From an uncultured Oscillibacter sp. (lineage in GTDB: Bacteria; Bacillota; Clostridia; Oscillospirales; Oscillospiraceae): 64,000 nt of DNA. Below the pieces are notes generated by a model. It was not told the DNA's origin. It made no database searches and saw only the letters and a program-made list of their open reading frames with translations. Shown here piece after piece: positions 1 to 7,374 of this stretch. The stretch lies in NCBI GenBank assembly GCA_910583695.1, contig CAJTZL010000002.1:62001-126000 (forward strand), in the 5' to 3' direction. The position numbers and the translations under genes are program-made. Position 1 is the stretch's first letter; each line of letters begins with the position of its first letter.

Positions 1-1
1 C

Positions 2-979
2 GGAGAGACCGTGGACTCCATTGCCGCCGGATACGGCGTAGCCCCGAAGCAGCTGGCGGCGGACAACGAGCTGCCGCCGGACTATGCCCTGGCGGTTGGC
101 CAGACGCTGGTGGTGCGGTTTCCCCGGGCGGTCCACGTCGCGGCGGCGGGAGAGACCCTGACCTCCATCGCGGCCCGGTACGGCACCACGGTCCGCCAGC
201 TTTGGCGGAACAACTGGACCCTGGGCGGGCAGGAAGCCCTGGCGGCGGGCCAGCTCCTGGTCATCTCATATTTTGGGGAGAAGCTCGGGGAGGGCGTGTT
301 CAACGGCTACGCCTATCCCTTTATCTCTCCGGAGCTGCTGGCGGAGCAGCTGCCCTACCTCTCCGCCATGGCCCCCTTTACCTACGGCATCACGGCGGAG
401 GGAGGCCTCCTCCCCCTGGACGACGAGGCCATGCTGGAGGCGGCTCGGGAACGGGGTACCAAGCCGGTGATGCACCTGTCCACCCTGACGGAGGCGGGGC
501 AGTTCGACACAGGCCGGGCGGCCTTCATTCTGACGGACTACGAGGCCCAGGGACGGCTGGCGGCGGAGGTGCTGCAAACGGTGCTGCGGAAGGACTTCGC
601 GGGGCTGGACGTGGATTTTGAATACCTGCCGGGGCAACTGGCGGGGGCCTATGCGGCCTTTTTGGGGCGGCTTCGGCAGCTGCTGGCGGCCCAGGGGCGC
701 TTCCTCTGGGCCGCGCTGGCGCCCAAAACGAACACCCGGCAGCGGGGGCTTTTGTACGAGGGCCATGACTACGCCGCCGTCTCCGCGGCGGTGGACGGTG
801 TGCTGCTGATGACCTATGGATGCCGTCTCTTCGCACACCGGCGGAACGCCTTGCAAATCAAGGCTTCCACAGAGCGGCCCCTGCGGCGCCCCCCCCTTAT
901 GCGCCGCTCTCCTCTCTCCATGGACAAGCCCTGCCGCGCAAAAGGGCGCGCGATTTTAATCGCGCGCCCCTTCAAGTAG
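2..979 (+). pseudogene. LysM / glycoside hydrolase 18 protein (SleL/YaaH-like), 5' partial and 3' truncated
   Basis: The frame is open from base 2, so the true start lies left of the window. Two LysM modules are seen (GETVDSIAAGYG at the edge, GETLTSIAARYG around residues 47-58 counted from the GTG at 11), then a GH18 barrel with the catalytic DVDFE (D200, D202, E204). SleL-type enzymes are spore-cortex N-acetylglucosaminidases. Homology stops at residue 269 (LLMTY), where family members continue with a further 100 or more residues of barrel. Instead there are 53 residues of low-complexity, basic sequence. The lost C-terminus removes part of the barrel, so the product is probably inactive; deletion or a misassembly join near 818 is inferred. 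Confidence 0.75.
944..969 (-). terminator. Rho-independent terminator after the Crp/Fnr gene
   Basis: Perfect 11-bp stem GGGCGCGCGAT / ATCGCGCGCCC with a 4-nt loop, followed on the minus strand by TTTT. It lies directly after the stop codon of the minus-strand regulator. Confidence 0.75.
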
Positions 980-1691
980 ACATCCCGTTCCTGCTCTGGG
1001 ACATATAGACCCGCAGCTCCCGCTGAGCCCGGTGATACTGCCCGGCGCTGAAGGAGGCCTTGCCCCGCTGAATGGAAAGCACTCCGTCCTTGACAAACTG
1101 GGTCAGCGTGCGGTTGATGGTCTTCTCCGTCAGCCCCACCTCCTCGCTGATCTGCCGGCGGGTCTTGTTCAGGACCACCAGCCCGGCGGTTCGGACGCCC
1201 TGTTCCTCCGCCTGACGGACCAGATACTTTAAAAGCACATACTTGGCGGAGTAAAACAGCCGCTCTCCCCGGCTGTAGCTGGAGCAGTAGAGCTTAGCCG
1301 CCACATGGCGGCTGACGGCCCGGAGAAGCCCAATGTCCTGCCGGAGCCACGCGTCAAAATCCTCCACCGGCAGGGAAGCCACCAGACACTCCGTCACCGT
1401 CTCAATGGTTACGGAGGTCGTGGCCGCTCCCGCCAGCAGGGTCACTTCCCCGATAAAGGATACCGCCTCGTTCACCTCAATCATGAACACGCTGCCGTTT
1501 TCAAATTCGTTCACCACCCGGAAGGTCCCCCGGAGCAAGATGCCGATTCGTTCCAAGGGACTGTCCTTCTGATGGATCAGGGTATGGGCGGGGTAGGTCC
1601 TGAGCTGAAACCGCCCGTCCAGCTCCTCCGGAATCCGACCGGTAAACTCCCGCAGTCCCGGAGACAGCTCCAGCAGCTCGGCATAGCGCAT
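972..1691 (-). CDS. Crp/Fnr family transcriptional regulator
   Basis: This 239-residue protein has an N-terminal cyclic-nucleotide-binding-type beta barrel (about 20-130; LLRGTFRVVNEFENGSVFMI), a dimer helix (about 130-155) and a C-terminal winged helix (about 170-225; recognition region ISEEVGLTEKTINRTL). No Fnr-type cysteine cluster is visible, so direct oxygen sensing through a 4Fe-4S centre is unlikely and the effector is unknown. It lies 84 bp downstream of, and in line with, the amidohydrolase operon, which makes local control likely. A 36-bp palindrome (1723-1758) sits just upstream, and a Crp-geometry site (TTGAT-N6-ATCAT) overlaps the operon promoter near 5200. These sites are inferred, not shown to bind. 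Confidence 0.9.
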   Translation of the reverse strand: MRYAELLELSPGLREFTGRIPEELDGRFQLRTYPAHTLIHQKDSPLERIGILLRGTFRVVNEFENGSVFMIEVNEAVSFIGEVTLLAGAATTSVTIETVTECLVASLPVEDFDAWLRQDIGLLRAVSRHVAAKLYCSSYSRGERLFYSAKYVLLKYLVRQAEEQGVRTAGLVVLNKTRRQISEEVGLTEKTINRTLTQFVKDGVLSIQRGKASFSAGQYHRAQRELRVYMSQSRNGMST

Positions 1692-1722
1692 CGGTATCTC
1701 TCCCTTTCCGGCATTGAAAATT

Positions 1723-1758
1723 GCCCCATGAAATCATGATACCATGGTTTCATGGGGC
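1723..1758. promoter_or_regulatory. 36-bp near-perfect palindrome upstream of the Crp/Fnr gene
   Basis: Arms GCCCCATGAAATCATGAT and ACCATGGTTTCATGGGGC pair at 16 of 18 positions, the symmetry running right through the centre. It lies between the amidohydrolase stop and the regulator start. Only AATTTT follows on the minus strand, a poor U-run, so it may be an operator or a weak terminator. Confidence 0.6.
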
Positions 1759-1774
1759 GCACAAGCTCTTTTCT

Positions 1775-3103
1775 TTACTTCCAGCTCCGGAGCCAGGGCT
1801 GTTTTTCAAACAGCCGCTCCGCCTCCCGCCGGACCTGCTCCCGGTCAATGGTCAGCAGCTCCCGGTCCCGCATCAGCAGCTTTCCGTTGACAATGGAATG
1901 CCGCACGTCGGCGCCGCTGGCACTCTCCACCAGAGTGTGGACCAGATTCTGGGTGGGCCAGAGATGGGGCGCGTCCACGTCCACGGCGATGAGGTCCGCC
2001 GGCGCGCCGGCCGCAAGGACGCCCAGTCCCGGCTCCATCAGGGCTGCCGCACCCCCCCGGGTGGCCATGGTCAGAAGGGTCTCGGCGGGCATGACGGTGG
2101 AATCCGCCGCGGCGACGCCCCGGGTGACGTTCATCACCCCCCGGAACAGCCGCATCTCCCGGAAAAGATCCAGCCCGCCGTGGGCGGAGCCGTCGGTGCC
2201 CAGGCCCACGGGAACCCCGGCGGCCAGAAGCTGAGGCGTGGGCGGCACGCCCTTGCCGCAGTTGGAGAAGGGGCAGTGGGCTACCCGCACCTGCCGCCGG
2301 GCCAGAATGGCAATCTCCTCCTGGCTGAGGAAAATGCAGTGGGGGGCCGTCATGGGCGCGGCCAGCAGGCCCTCCTCCTCCAGCCAGACAAAGGGGCGCT
2401 TCCCGTACCGCTCGATGAAGTCCGTCACCTCGCTGGCGTACTCGTTCATGTGGGTCTCCACCGGCACGCCGTCTGCCGCCGCCGCTTCCAGCACCGCCCG
2501 GAGCAGCTCCTCGCTGACGGCGGTGGGAGTGGTAACGGAGTAAATGGGCTTCAGCAGACCGGTGAGGGCCCCTTTCATGGCCCGCAAACGGTCCACCGCC
2601 GCCGGGACGGAGGGGGCCCGGAGGCTCTCCGGGCAGAAGGGATTGTCGTTGGTCATGACGCTGAGGCGGCCCCGGAGGCCCGCGGCCTGATAGACCTCGG
2701 CAAAGATCTCCGGGTACTTTCCCCCCGCGTCCACAAAGCCGGTGGTACCGCAGGAGATCATCTCCATGGCCGCCAAAAGGGCGCTGAGGTGGGAACTCTC
2801 CTCGTCCAGGCGGCTCTCAAAGGGGACGTTGACCCGCTTCCAGATCACGGGCTTTTCGTCCAGCAGACGCCCCCGGAGGAGCTGCTGGCTGGTGTGGAGG
2901 TGCCCGTCCACCAGACCGGGCATCCAAAGGAGCCGGGAGCCGGAGAGGACCGTGTCCGCCTGATAGGCGCAGCCCTCCTGGTCCGTAATGTCCAGAATCC
3001 GGCCGTCCTTGACGGCGATGGCCTTCCCGGAGACCACGGTCATGTCCGGGGCAAGATAGCGGGCGTTGGTCAAAAGCAGATCACAGTGGAGATGGTCCGG
3101 CAT
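1775..3103 (-). CDS. Amidohydrolase family protein (ATZ/TRZ, guanine/adenosine-deaminase-like)
   Basis: This 442-residue metal-dependent hydrolase has the subfamily's ordered metal ligands: DGHLHTSQQLLRG (about 65-77), ETHMNE (about 216-221), HC in MTAPHCIF, and GTDGSAHGGLDLF (about 303-315). Family members deaminate or dechlorinate purines, pyrimidines, triazines or S-adenosylhomocysteine analogues; the substrate here cannot be named from sequence. It is cytoplasmic (no signal peptide). The start has a good GGGAGG site. It is the last gene of an operon after TauE/SafE and the DUF3100 pair, so it probably breaks down a compound those membrane proteins move. Confidence 0.88.
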   Translation of the reverse strand: MPDHLHCDLLLTNARYLAPDMTVVSGKAIAVKDGRILDITDQEGCAYQADTVLSGSRLLWMPGLVDGHLHTSQQLLRGRLLDEKPVIWKRVNVPFESRLDEESSHLSALLAAMEMISCGTTGFVDAGGKYPEIFAEVYQAAGLRGRLSVMTNDNPFCPESLRAPSVPAAVDRLRAMKGALTGLLKPIYSVTTPTAVSEELLRAVLEAAAADGVPVETHMNEYASEVTDFIERYGKRPFVWLEEEGLLAAPMTAPHCIFLSQEEIAILARRQVRVAHCPFSNCGKGVPPTPQLLAAGVPVGLGTDGSAHGGLDLFREMRLFRGVMNVTRGVAAADSTVMPAETLLTMATRGGAAALMEPGLGVLAAGAPADLIAVDVDAPHLWPTQNLVHTLVESASGADVRHSIVNGKLLMRDRELLTIDREQVRREAERLFEKQPWLRSWK

Positions 3104-3121
3104 GGATAAAAACCTCCCATT

Positions 3122-3877
3122 CTATTTCAACAGCATCAACAGGGAAAAGCAGATGGAAAACACAGCCACGCCCCGCTTCAGCAAGGACTGGGGCACGCGG
3201 GCAGCGGTGACGCTGCCCGCGAAGACCCCGGCGGCATGGCCCAGAACCGCCGCCAGCAGAACCGGCAGCAGCGCAGCCAGGGACTCACACCGGCTTCCGT
3301 ACACGGCGACGGCGGGCAGGGCGATGAACACGGAGTCCAGCAGGGCCACGCCCACCGCCGTCTTGGCTGGAATGCCCATGGCCACCAACAGGGGCATCAC
3401 CAGCACCGGCCCCCCCGCGCCGGAGAGGGCGCAGAGCAGGGCTGTGGCAAAGCCCAGAATCAGCAGCGGCAGGGTCCCGGGGAAGGACTCCCCGCCCTGG
3501 TGGCCCTTCTGGGGCCGGAGCTCCCGGATGGCGATGGCCAGCCCGGAGAGGAAGACCACGATGTAGAGAACCACCTTCACGGTCTCCGCCGCCAGCAGTC
3601 CCCCCAGGGCCGCCCCCAGCAGTCCTCCCGCCAGACTTCCGGCGGAGAGGACCAGGGCGGGTCGAAGGGGCAGCTCCCCCCGGCGGTGGTAGTTCCAGGA
3701 GCCGATGGCCCCGGAGACGGCAAAGCACAAAAAGCTCAGCAGAAGGCTCTCCGTCACCGGGAGGCCGCAGGCGCTGGTGAAGAGGATGGGCAGCAGGAAG
3801 CCCGCCACACCGCACCAGCCGATGAAGAGTCCCACGGCGCAGCTTCCCAGGGCCGCCAGAATCAGCTCAAATGGCAT
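3122..3877 (-). CDS. Sulfite exporter TauE/SafE family permease
   Basis: The 251-residue protein is almost wholly hydrophobic, with about eight membrane segments in two homologous halves. The N-terminal GLFIGWCGVAGFLLP and the mid-protein ALLCALSGAGGPVLVMPLLVAMG are the paired TauE/SafE signatures. The family carries small sulfonates, sulfite and other organic anions across the inner membrane. Its start overlaps the preceding 148-residue gene by 11 bp, so the two are translationally coupled. The substrate is unknown; linkage to the amidohydrolase suggests export of a product or uptake of a substrate. Confidence 0.88.
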   Translation of the reverse strand: MPFELILAALGSCAVGLFIGWCGVAGFLLPILFTSACGLPVTESLLLSFLCFAVSGAIGSWNYHRRGELPLRPALVLSAGSLAGGLLGAALGGLLAAETVKVVLYIVVFLSGLAIAIRELRPQKGHQGGESFPGTLPLLILGFATALLCALSGAGGPVLVMPLLVAMGIPAKTAVGVALLDSVFIALPAVAVYGSRCESLAALLPVLLAAVLGHAAGVFAGSVTAARVPQSLLKRGVAVFSICFSLLMLLK

Positions 3878-4313
3878 GGGTCAGCTGGAGCACCACCTGG
3901 GCTACTGCCAGGGAGCCGAAGAAGGTGCCGGTCATCACCAGGATGGTGATGATGATGAGCTTCCAGCCCTGCTTGAAGAACATCTTCAGCTGGTTGCTGA
4001 TGGACATGCCGGCGAAGGCTCCCACCATGGTCAGGGGCGCGGTGAAATTGATCTTCCCGGCGGACTCAATGACAAACTGGGACACGGGAGACAGGGGGCA
4101 GGCGCACAGCAGCCCCAGGATGGAGCAGTATGCCACCGTGGGCAGCTTGAGGGGAATCACATGGGCCAGCCCCGCGGCGCACAGCGCGATGAGCAGCAGC
4201 ACCAGTACGCCGGGCAGAGATTCGGTAAAGGCCACGTGGAAGCCAATGAAGTTGGCGGTCATCATGCCCAGGCCGGAAATGGCCAGGACGAAAATCCAAT
4301 CCTTGATGGTCAT
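3867..4313 (-). CDS. Small integral membrane protein, partner of the DUF3100 protein
   Basis: This 148-residue protein has about four hydrophobic segments (residues 8-28, 33-55, 85-105, 116-140) and no known catalytic motif. It starts with a strong GAGGAGG site 12 bp after the DUF3100 gene and overlaps the next gene. Tight coupling and the membrane character suggest the two form one carrier. I do not recognise a family name beyond this association. Confidence 0.75.
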   Translation of the reverse strand: MTIKDWIFVLAISGLGMMTANFIGFHVAFTESLPGVLVLLLIALCAAGLAHVIPLKLPTVAYCSILGLLCACPLSPVSQFVIESAGKINFTAPLTMVGAFAGMSISNQLKMFFKQGWKLIIITILVMTGTFFGSLAVAQVVLQLTHAI

Positions 4314-4325
4314 AGCGCGTCCTCC

Positions 4326-5177
4326 TCAGTTCTTCCCGGCCAGTTCCCGGCCGGATTTGGTCAGGCGGCCCAGGGTGGGCTCCAGCTTGCGGTACAGGAA
4401 ATTGCACAGGGGCACACCGATGAAGATTGCCATGTAGATGCCGTCGATGCCGGAGATGGTTTCACTGGCGGAGGCCATGGCGGCAATCTGGTCCGCATAG
4501 GCGGGCATGACCTCGGAAAGGGCCGCCACGGCGGAGCTCATGAGGATGCCCGCACCCACGCCGGAGGCCATGCCCAGGGCGTAGGGGTGGAAGGCGCCGG
4601 TAGCCGCGGCCATGGAGGCCATGAAGCCGAAGTAGATGGTGCCCACCATGCCGCCGACGATGTACACGGAGAGGCTTCCCTGGGCCTCCGGGGAGTCCGC
4701 GCCGAACATGTCCTGCATCAGGGCCAGATTCGTCTCCCGGTTGATGGAATGGGCAGCGCCGATGGCCTCCCGCTTGAGTCCCAGCATCAGGGCGATGGGC
4801 ATGGCCAGGAAGATGGTGCACAGGTTCCCGAACTCCTGGAGCAGCAGGGCTGGACCGGCGGAGATGACAATGGAGATGTTGGCCCCGGCGTTGATGCCCA
4901 GCTTGGCCACAAAGGGGAGAATCGCCACGCCCACCAGGCCGGAGGCCGCCTTCACCTTCTTGTCGTCCAGGATTTTCAGCACGTTGGGGCCGGTGAGGAC
5001 GCCCAGGAACAGCGCGTAGAAAATGGGGAAGATGATGAAGGTCCCCTTCCAGACGGGAATCTTGATCTGTCCGATGGAGTCCGCGATGAGGATGAAGACG
5101 AAGGCCAGCAGATACAGGAGCCACTCCGTCCTGACCCGCTCCCTCAGGGAGGCATATGCGCGTTCGGCTTTTTTCAT
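4326..5177 (-). CDS. DUF3100 family integral membrane protein (putative carrier)
   Basis: The start at MKKAERAY (283 residues) follows an AGGAGT site; the longer open frame upstream runs through the promoter. About eight membrane segments follow a short basic N-terminus (first segment LLYLLAFVFILIADSIG). Gly/Ala-rich re-entrant stretches (GINAGANISIVISAGPALLLQEFGN) look like ion- or solute-binding loops of secondary carriers. I assign DUF3100 from overall resemblance. It is first in the operon DUF3100 - 148-aa protein - TauE/SafE - amidohydrolase; transport of the amidohydrolase substrate is inferred. Confidence 0.75.
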   Translation of the reverse strand: MKKAERAYASLRERVRTEWLLYLLAFVFILIADSIGQIKIPVWKGTFIIFPIFYALFLGVLTGPNVLKILDDKKVKAASGLVGVAILPFVAKLGINAGANISIVISAGPALLLQEFGNLCTIFLAMPIALMLGLKREAIGAAHSINRETNLALMQDMFGADSPEAQGSLSVYIVGGMVGTIYFGFMASMAAATGAFHPYALGMASGVGAGILMSSAVAALSEVMPAYADQIAAMASASETISGIDGIYMAIFIGVPLCNFLYRKLEPTLGRLTKSGRELAGKN

Positions 5178-5196
5178 GGGGCCCACTCCTTTATCG

Positions 5197-5213
5197 TTGA
5201 TAGCACTATCATA
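5197..5213 (-). promoter_or_regulatory. Palindrome over the -10 of the DUF3100-amidohydrolase operon (Crp-like geometry)
   Basis: TGATAG-CA-CTATCA (5198-5211) is a perfect inverted repeat, and can be read as TTGAT-N6-ATCAT, the 5-6-5 spacing of Crp/Fnr sites. It overlaps a minus-strand TATGAT (5208-5213), 31 bp upstream of the start. Regulation by the Crp/Fnr protein at the other end of the operon is an inference. Confidence 0.5.
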
Positions 5214-5267
5214 CCGGATTCGGGCCTGTCGGAAAAGGACATATGGGCAGTTTTGCAAAAAAGAAAC

Positions 5268-5292
5268 GGACCGGACGGCAGCGGTCCGGTCC
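5268..5292 (-). terminator. Terminator after the M15 peptidase gene
   Basis: Perfect 9-bp stem GGACCGGAC / GTCCGGTCC with a 7-nt loop; the minus strand continues GTTTCTTTTTT. It lies 22 bp after the M15 stop codon. Confidence 0.8.
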
Positions 5293-5314
5293 ATTTTCCC
5301 AAAATAATCCGCGG

Positions 5315-7156
5315 TCATCCAGCCGCGCAGCCCTCCCGGTCAAAGACATAGGTCCTGCCGTCTATGCGGAGCTCCGTGTCCCGGACAAAGCTCCCGTCGG
5401 CTCTCCGGTAGCGCCAGCCGCCGTCGTCCTGGGTCCAGCCCTCCGGACTGACGCCCTGTTCCAGGGATGCGTTCAGGCCGATGGCACTCCGGGTATCGTC
5501 GTCCTGGAAGTGCCACCACTCGGAGTTCAGGCCCTTCATTCCCACGGCCTTCATGTAGCCCTCCAGCAGCTTGGCGTTCAGGTTGTTCAAATAGGTCTCG
5601 GAATGCCAGCTCAAATCGTGCATACCACTCTGCATCTCCAGTTCCACGCCGCCGTCAATCTTCTCCAGGGTCAGGTCCAGGGCGATGCCCCGGTTGTGGG
5701 AGGAGATGGTCCTGGCCAGGAAGCTGCCCAGGTGGAAGCGGCCGTTGTCCGTCATGAGCCTGGAGAGGGTCATCCCCACCTGCCCTCCGGACTCCGTCAA
5801 CGCCGGGCTGTTCAGCTGCTCTTCCGTGACGTCGTAGGAAAAGCGGGTAGCCCGCTGGGGGCGGAATGCCTCGTAGATTTTCAGCCGGAGGCCGTCGGCC
5901 TCCGCCGCCCGGGCAGCGGTGAGCAGCTTCTGCGCACAGGGGTAGAGGTAGGGGGTCAGATAGGTCCCGTCCTCCAGCCGCACATCCTCATAGCCTGGGA
6001 GCGTCTGGTGCGTAACCTCCCGGATGGGCGAACCGTGGACGGCAAAGAGGGAGTCGTAGCTGTTGGTGATATCGTAGGAGCAGTGGTCCCCCACGTACTC
6101 CGGCAGGTTGATCATGCAGAAGCGGCTGTCCACCCAGCCGTATTCCTCCCCATGCCGGACCCGGAACCAGTCCCCCTCCTCCGCCAGAACGCAGAGTGTG
6201 GTCCCGCCGGGGATGGAGGCCAGACGGTCCCCCTTTCCGGGGTTTTCGTAAAGGGTCAGATTTTGAATGGGCCAGACGGTGCTGTACAGGGACGAGACGG
6301 AGGCCCAGAAGGAGACCTCCTCCGCCTGTTCCTCCCCGCCCCCTTCGTTCACGGCGGCGACCCGGAAGCGGTTCCAGGACCCGGAGCCCAGCCGCCCCGT
6401 GTCATAGCGCATGCGCTCCTCCGGAGTCAGGCGGGCGGCGGTCTCCCAGCCCTCCCCCGTCCAGCGCCGGACCTCAAAGTGGTGGCACCGGATTCCCTCC
6501 CACTCCAGGACACAGAGTCGGGGGGCGGTCTCCCGGTATGTAAGGGACAGTTTTCCACCGCTGGGCAGGTCCTGTCCCCCGGCCTCCGCCGGTGCGGCGG
6601 CCGGGCCGCAGAGCACAAATCCCCGCTTCTTCCAGCCCGCCCGGACGGCGAACCGGTGCGGGCCCATATCCCCTTCTTCCAGGGGAACCGTCATTTCCCG
6701 CTCCCCGGCGGTACCCACAAAGACGCTGAACGCCTCCCAGCTTCTGAAAACCGCGTAGACGTCCCCCTCTCCCGTCCAGCGGAGGGAAACGGCGCCGTCC
6801 TCCGGAGCGCCGGAGACCTCCGGGGCCTCCAGGCCCTCGGGCAGGGTCAGCTTCGCATGGAACGATTTCCAGCTTTTCACCTCCTTGGGCTTGCCGAAGA
6901 GGCCCTTTCCGTCCGCCACAGCCCAGACCCGGATTTCCAGCTTCTCTCCCGCCGGGAGGCCGGAGACGGTGAAGGAGGGCTGGGAGGTATAACGCGATTC
7001 CCGGGTCTCGCCGCAGGAGAAATCCGCCCGGTACAAGGCCGAAGGCGCGGTGGTCCCGGGCCAGTAGAACTCCACGGACCCGTCCCCATTGGCGCAGACC
7101 AGCAGATCCCCCTTCTCAAACTCGGGCCGCCCGCCGCCCCGGGAAAGCAGAAACAC
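5315..7156 (-). CDS. Membrane-anchored M15 D-Ala-D-Ala dipeptidase/carboxypeptidase with SH3 domain
   Basis: In 613-residue numbering there are three beta-sandwich (fibronectin-like) stretches up to about 285, an SH3_3-type domain (about 295-350), a VanX/VanY-like peptidase (about 355-560) and a C-terminal wall-binding-like repeat (GWTQDDGGWRYR, about 573-610). Catalytic residues are present: R432 (FRPQ), H487 and D494 (SSHNRGIALD), E546 and H549 (EWWHF). It should trim or cleave D-Ala ends of peptidoglycan outside the membrane. The coding pattern continues upstream of the GTG at 7156 as a basic run plus a hydrophobic anchor (GIAAGLALLLAAVFLL), but there is no ATG, GTG or TTG before the in-frame stop at 7280. 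The true start is therefore uncertain. Confidence 0.8.
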   Translation of the reverse strand: MFLLSRGGGRPEFEKGDLLVCANGDGSVEFYWPGTTAPSALYRADFSCGETRESRYTSQPSFTVSGLPAGEKLEIRVWAVADGKGLFGKPKEVKSWKSFHAKLTLPEGLEAPEVSGAPEDGAVSLRWTGEGDVYAVFRSWEAFSVFVGTAGEREMTVPLEEGDMGPHRFAVRAGWKKRGFVLCGPAAAPAEAGGQDLPSGGKLSLTYRETAPRLCVLEWEGIRCHHFEVRRWTGEGWETAARLTPEERMRYDTGRLGSGSWNRFRVAAVNEGGGEEQAEEVSFWASVSSLYSTVWPIQNLTLYENPGKGDRLASIPGGTTLCVLAEEGDWFRVRHGEEYGWVDSRFCMINLPEYVGDHCSYDITNSYDSLFAVHGSPIREVTHQTLPGYEDVRLEDGTYLTPYLYPCAQKLLTAARAAEADGLRLKIYEAFRPQRATRFSYDVTEEQLNSPALTESGGQVGMTLSRLMTDNGRFHLGSFLARTISSHNRGIALDLTLEKIDGGVELEMQSGMHDLSWHSETYLNNLNAKLLEGYMKAVGMKGLNSEWWHFQDDDTRSAIGLNASLEQGVSPEGWTQDDGGWRYRRADGSFVRDTELRIDGRTYVFDREGCAAG

Positions 7157-7336
7157 CGCCGCCAGCAGCAGCGCCAGCCCGGCGGCGATTCCAGCCGTCC
7201 AGGCTCGGACCAGCCGCCGGGTCTGGACCCGCGTCCTCCGGCTTCTATACCACCTTTGATAACGATGCCGTCTCGTGATTCACACCCCGCTCCGTACAAA
7301 TAGCATATATCCAAATGATACACCCAATTATGGGAA

Positions 7337-7371
7337 AGTCAAGGGCCATTCCCATGGAACGGCCCCTGACT
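7337..7371 (-). terminator. Terminator after pepD
   Basis: Inverted repeat AGTCAAGGGCCATTC / GAACGGCCCCTGACT around CATG, just after the PepD stop at 7375. The stem has a few mismatches and the U-run is short. Confidence 0.5.
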
Positions 7372-7374
7372 GTA

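Noticed and set aside
3705..7303. Long plus-strand open frames opposite the DUF3100 and M15 genes
   Set aside because: Same third-codon-position artefact; no conserved motif, whereas the minus-strand genes have clear motifs, ribosome sites and tight spacing.
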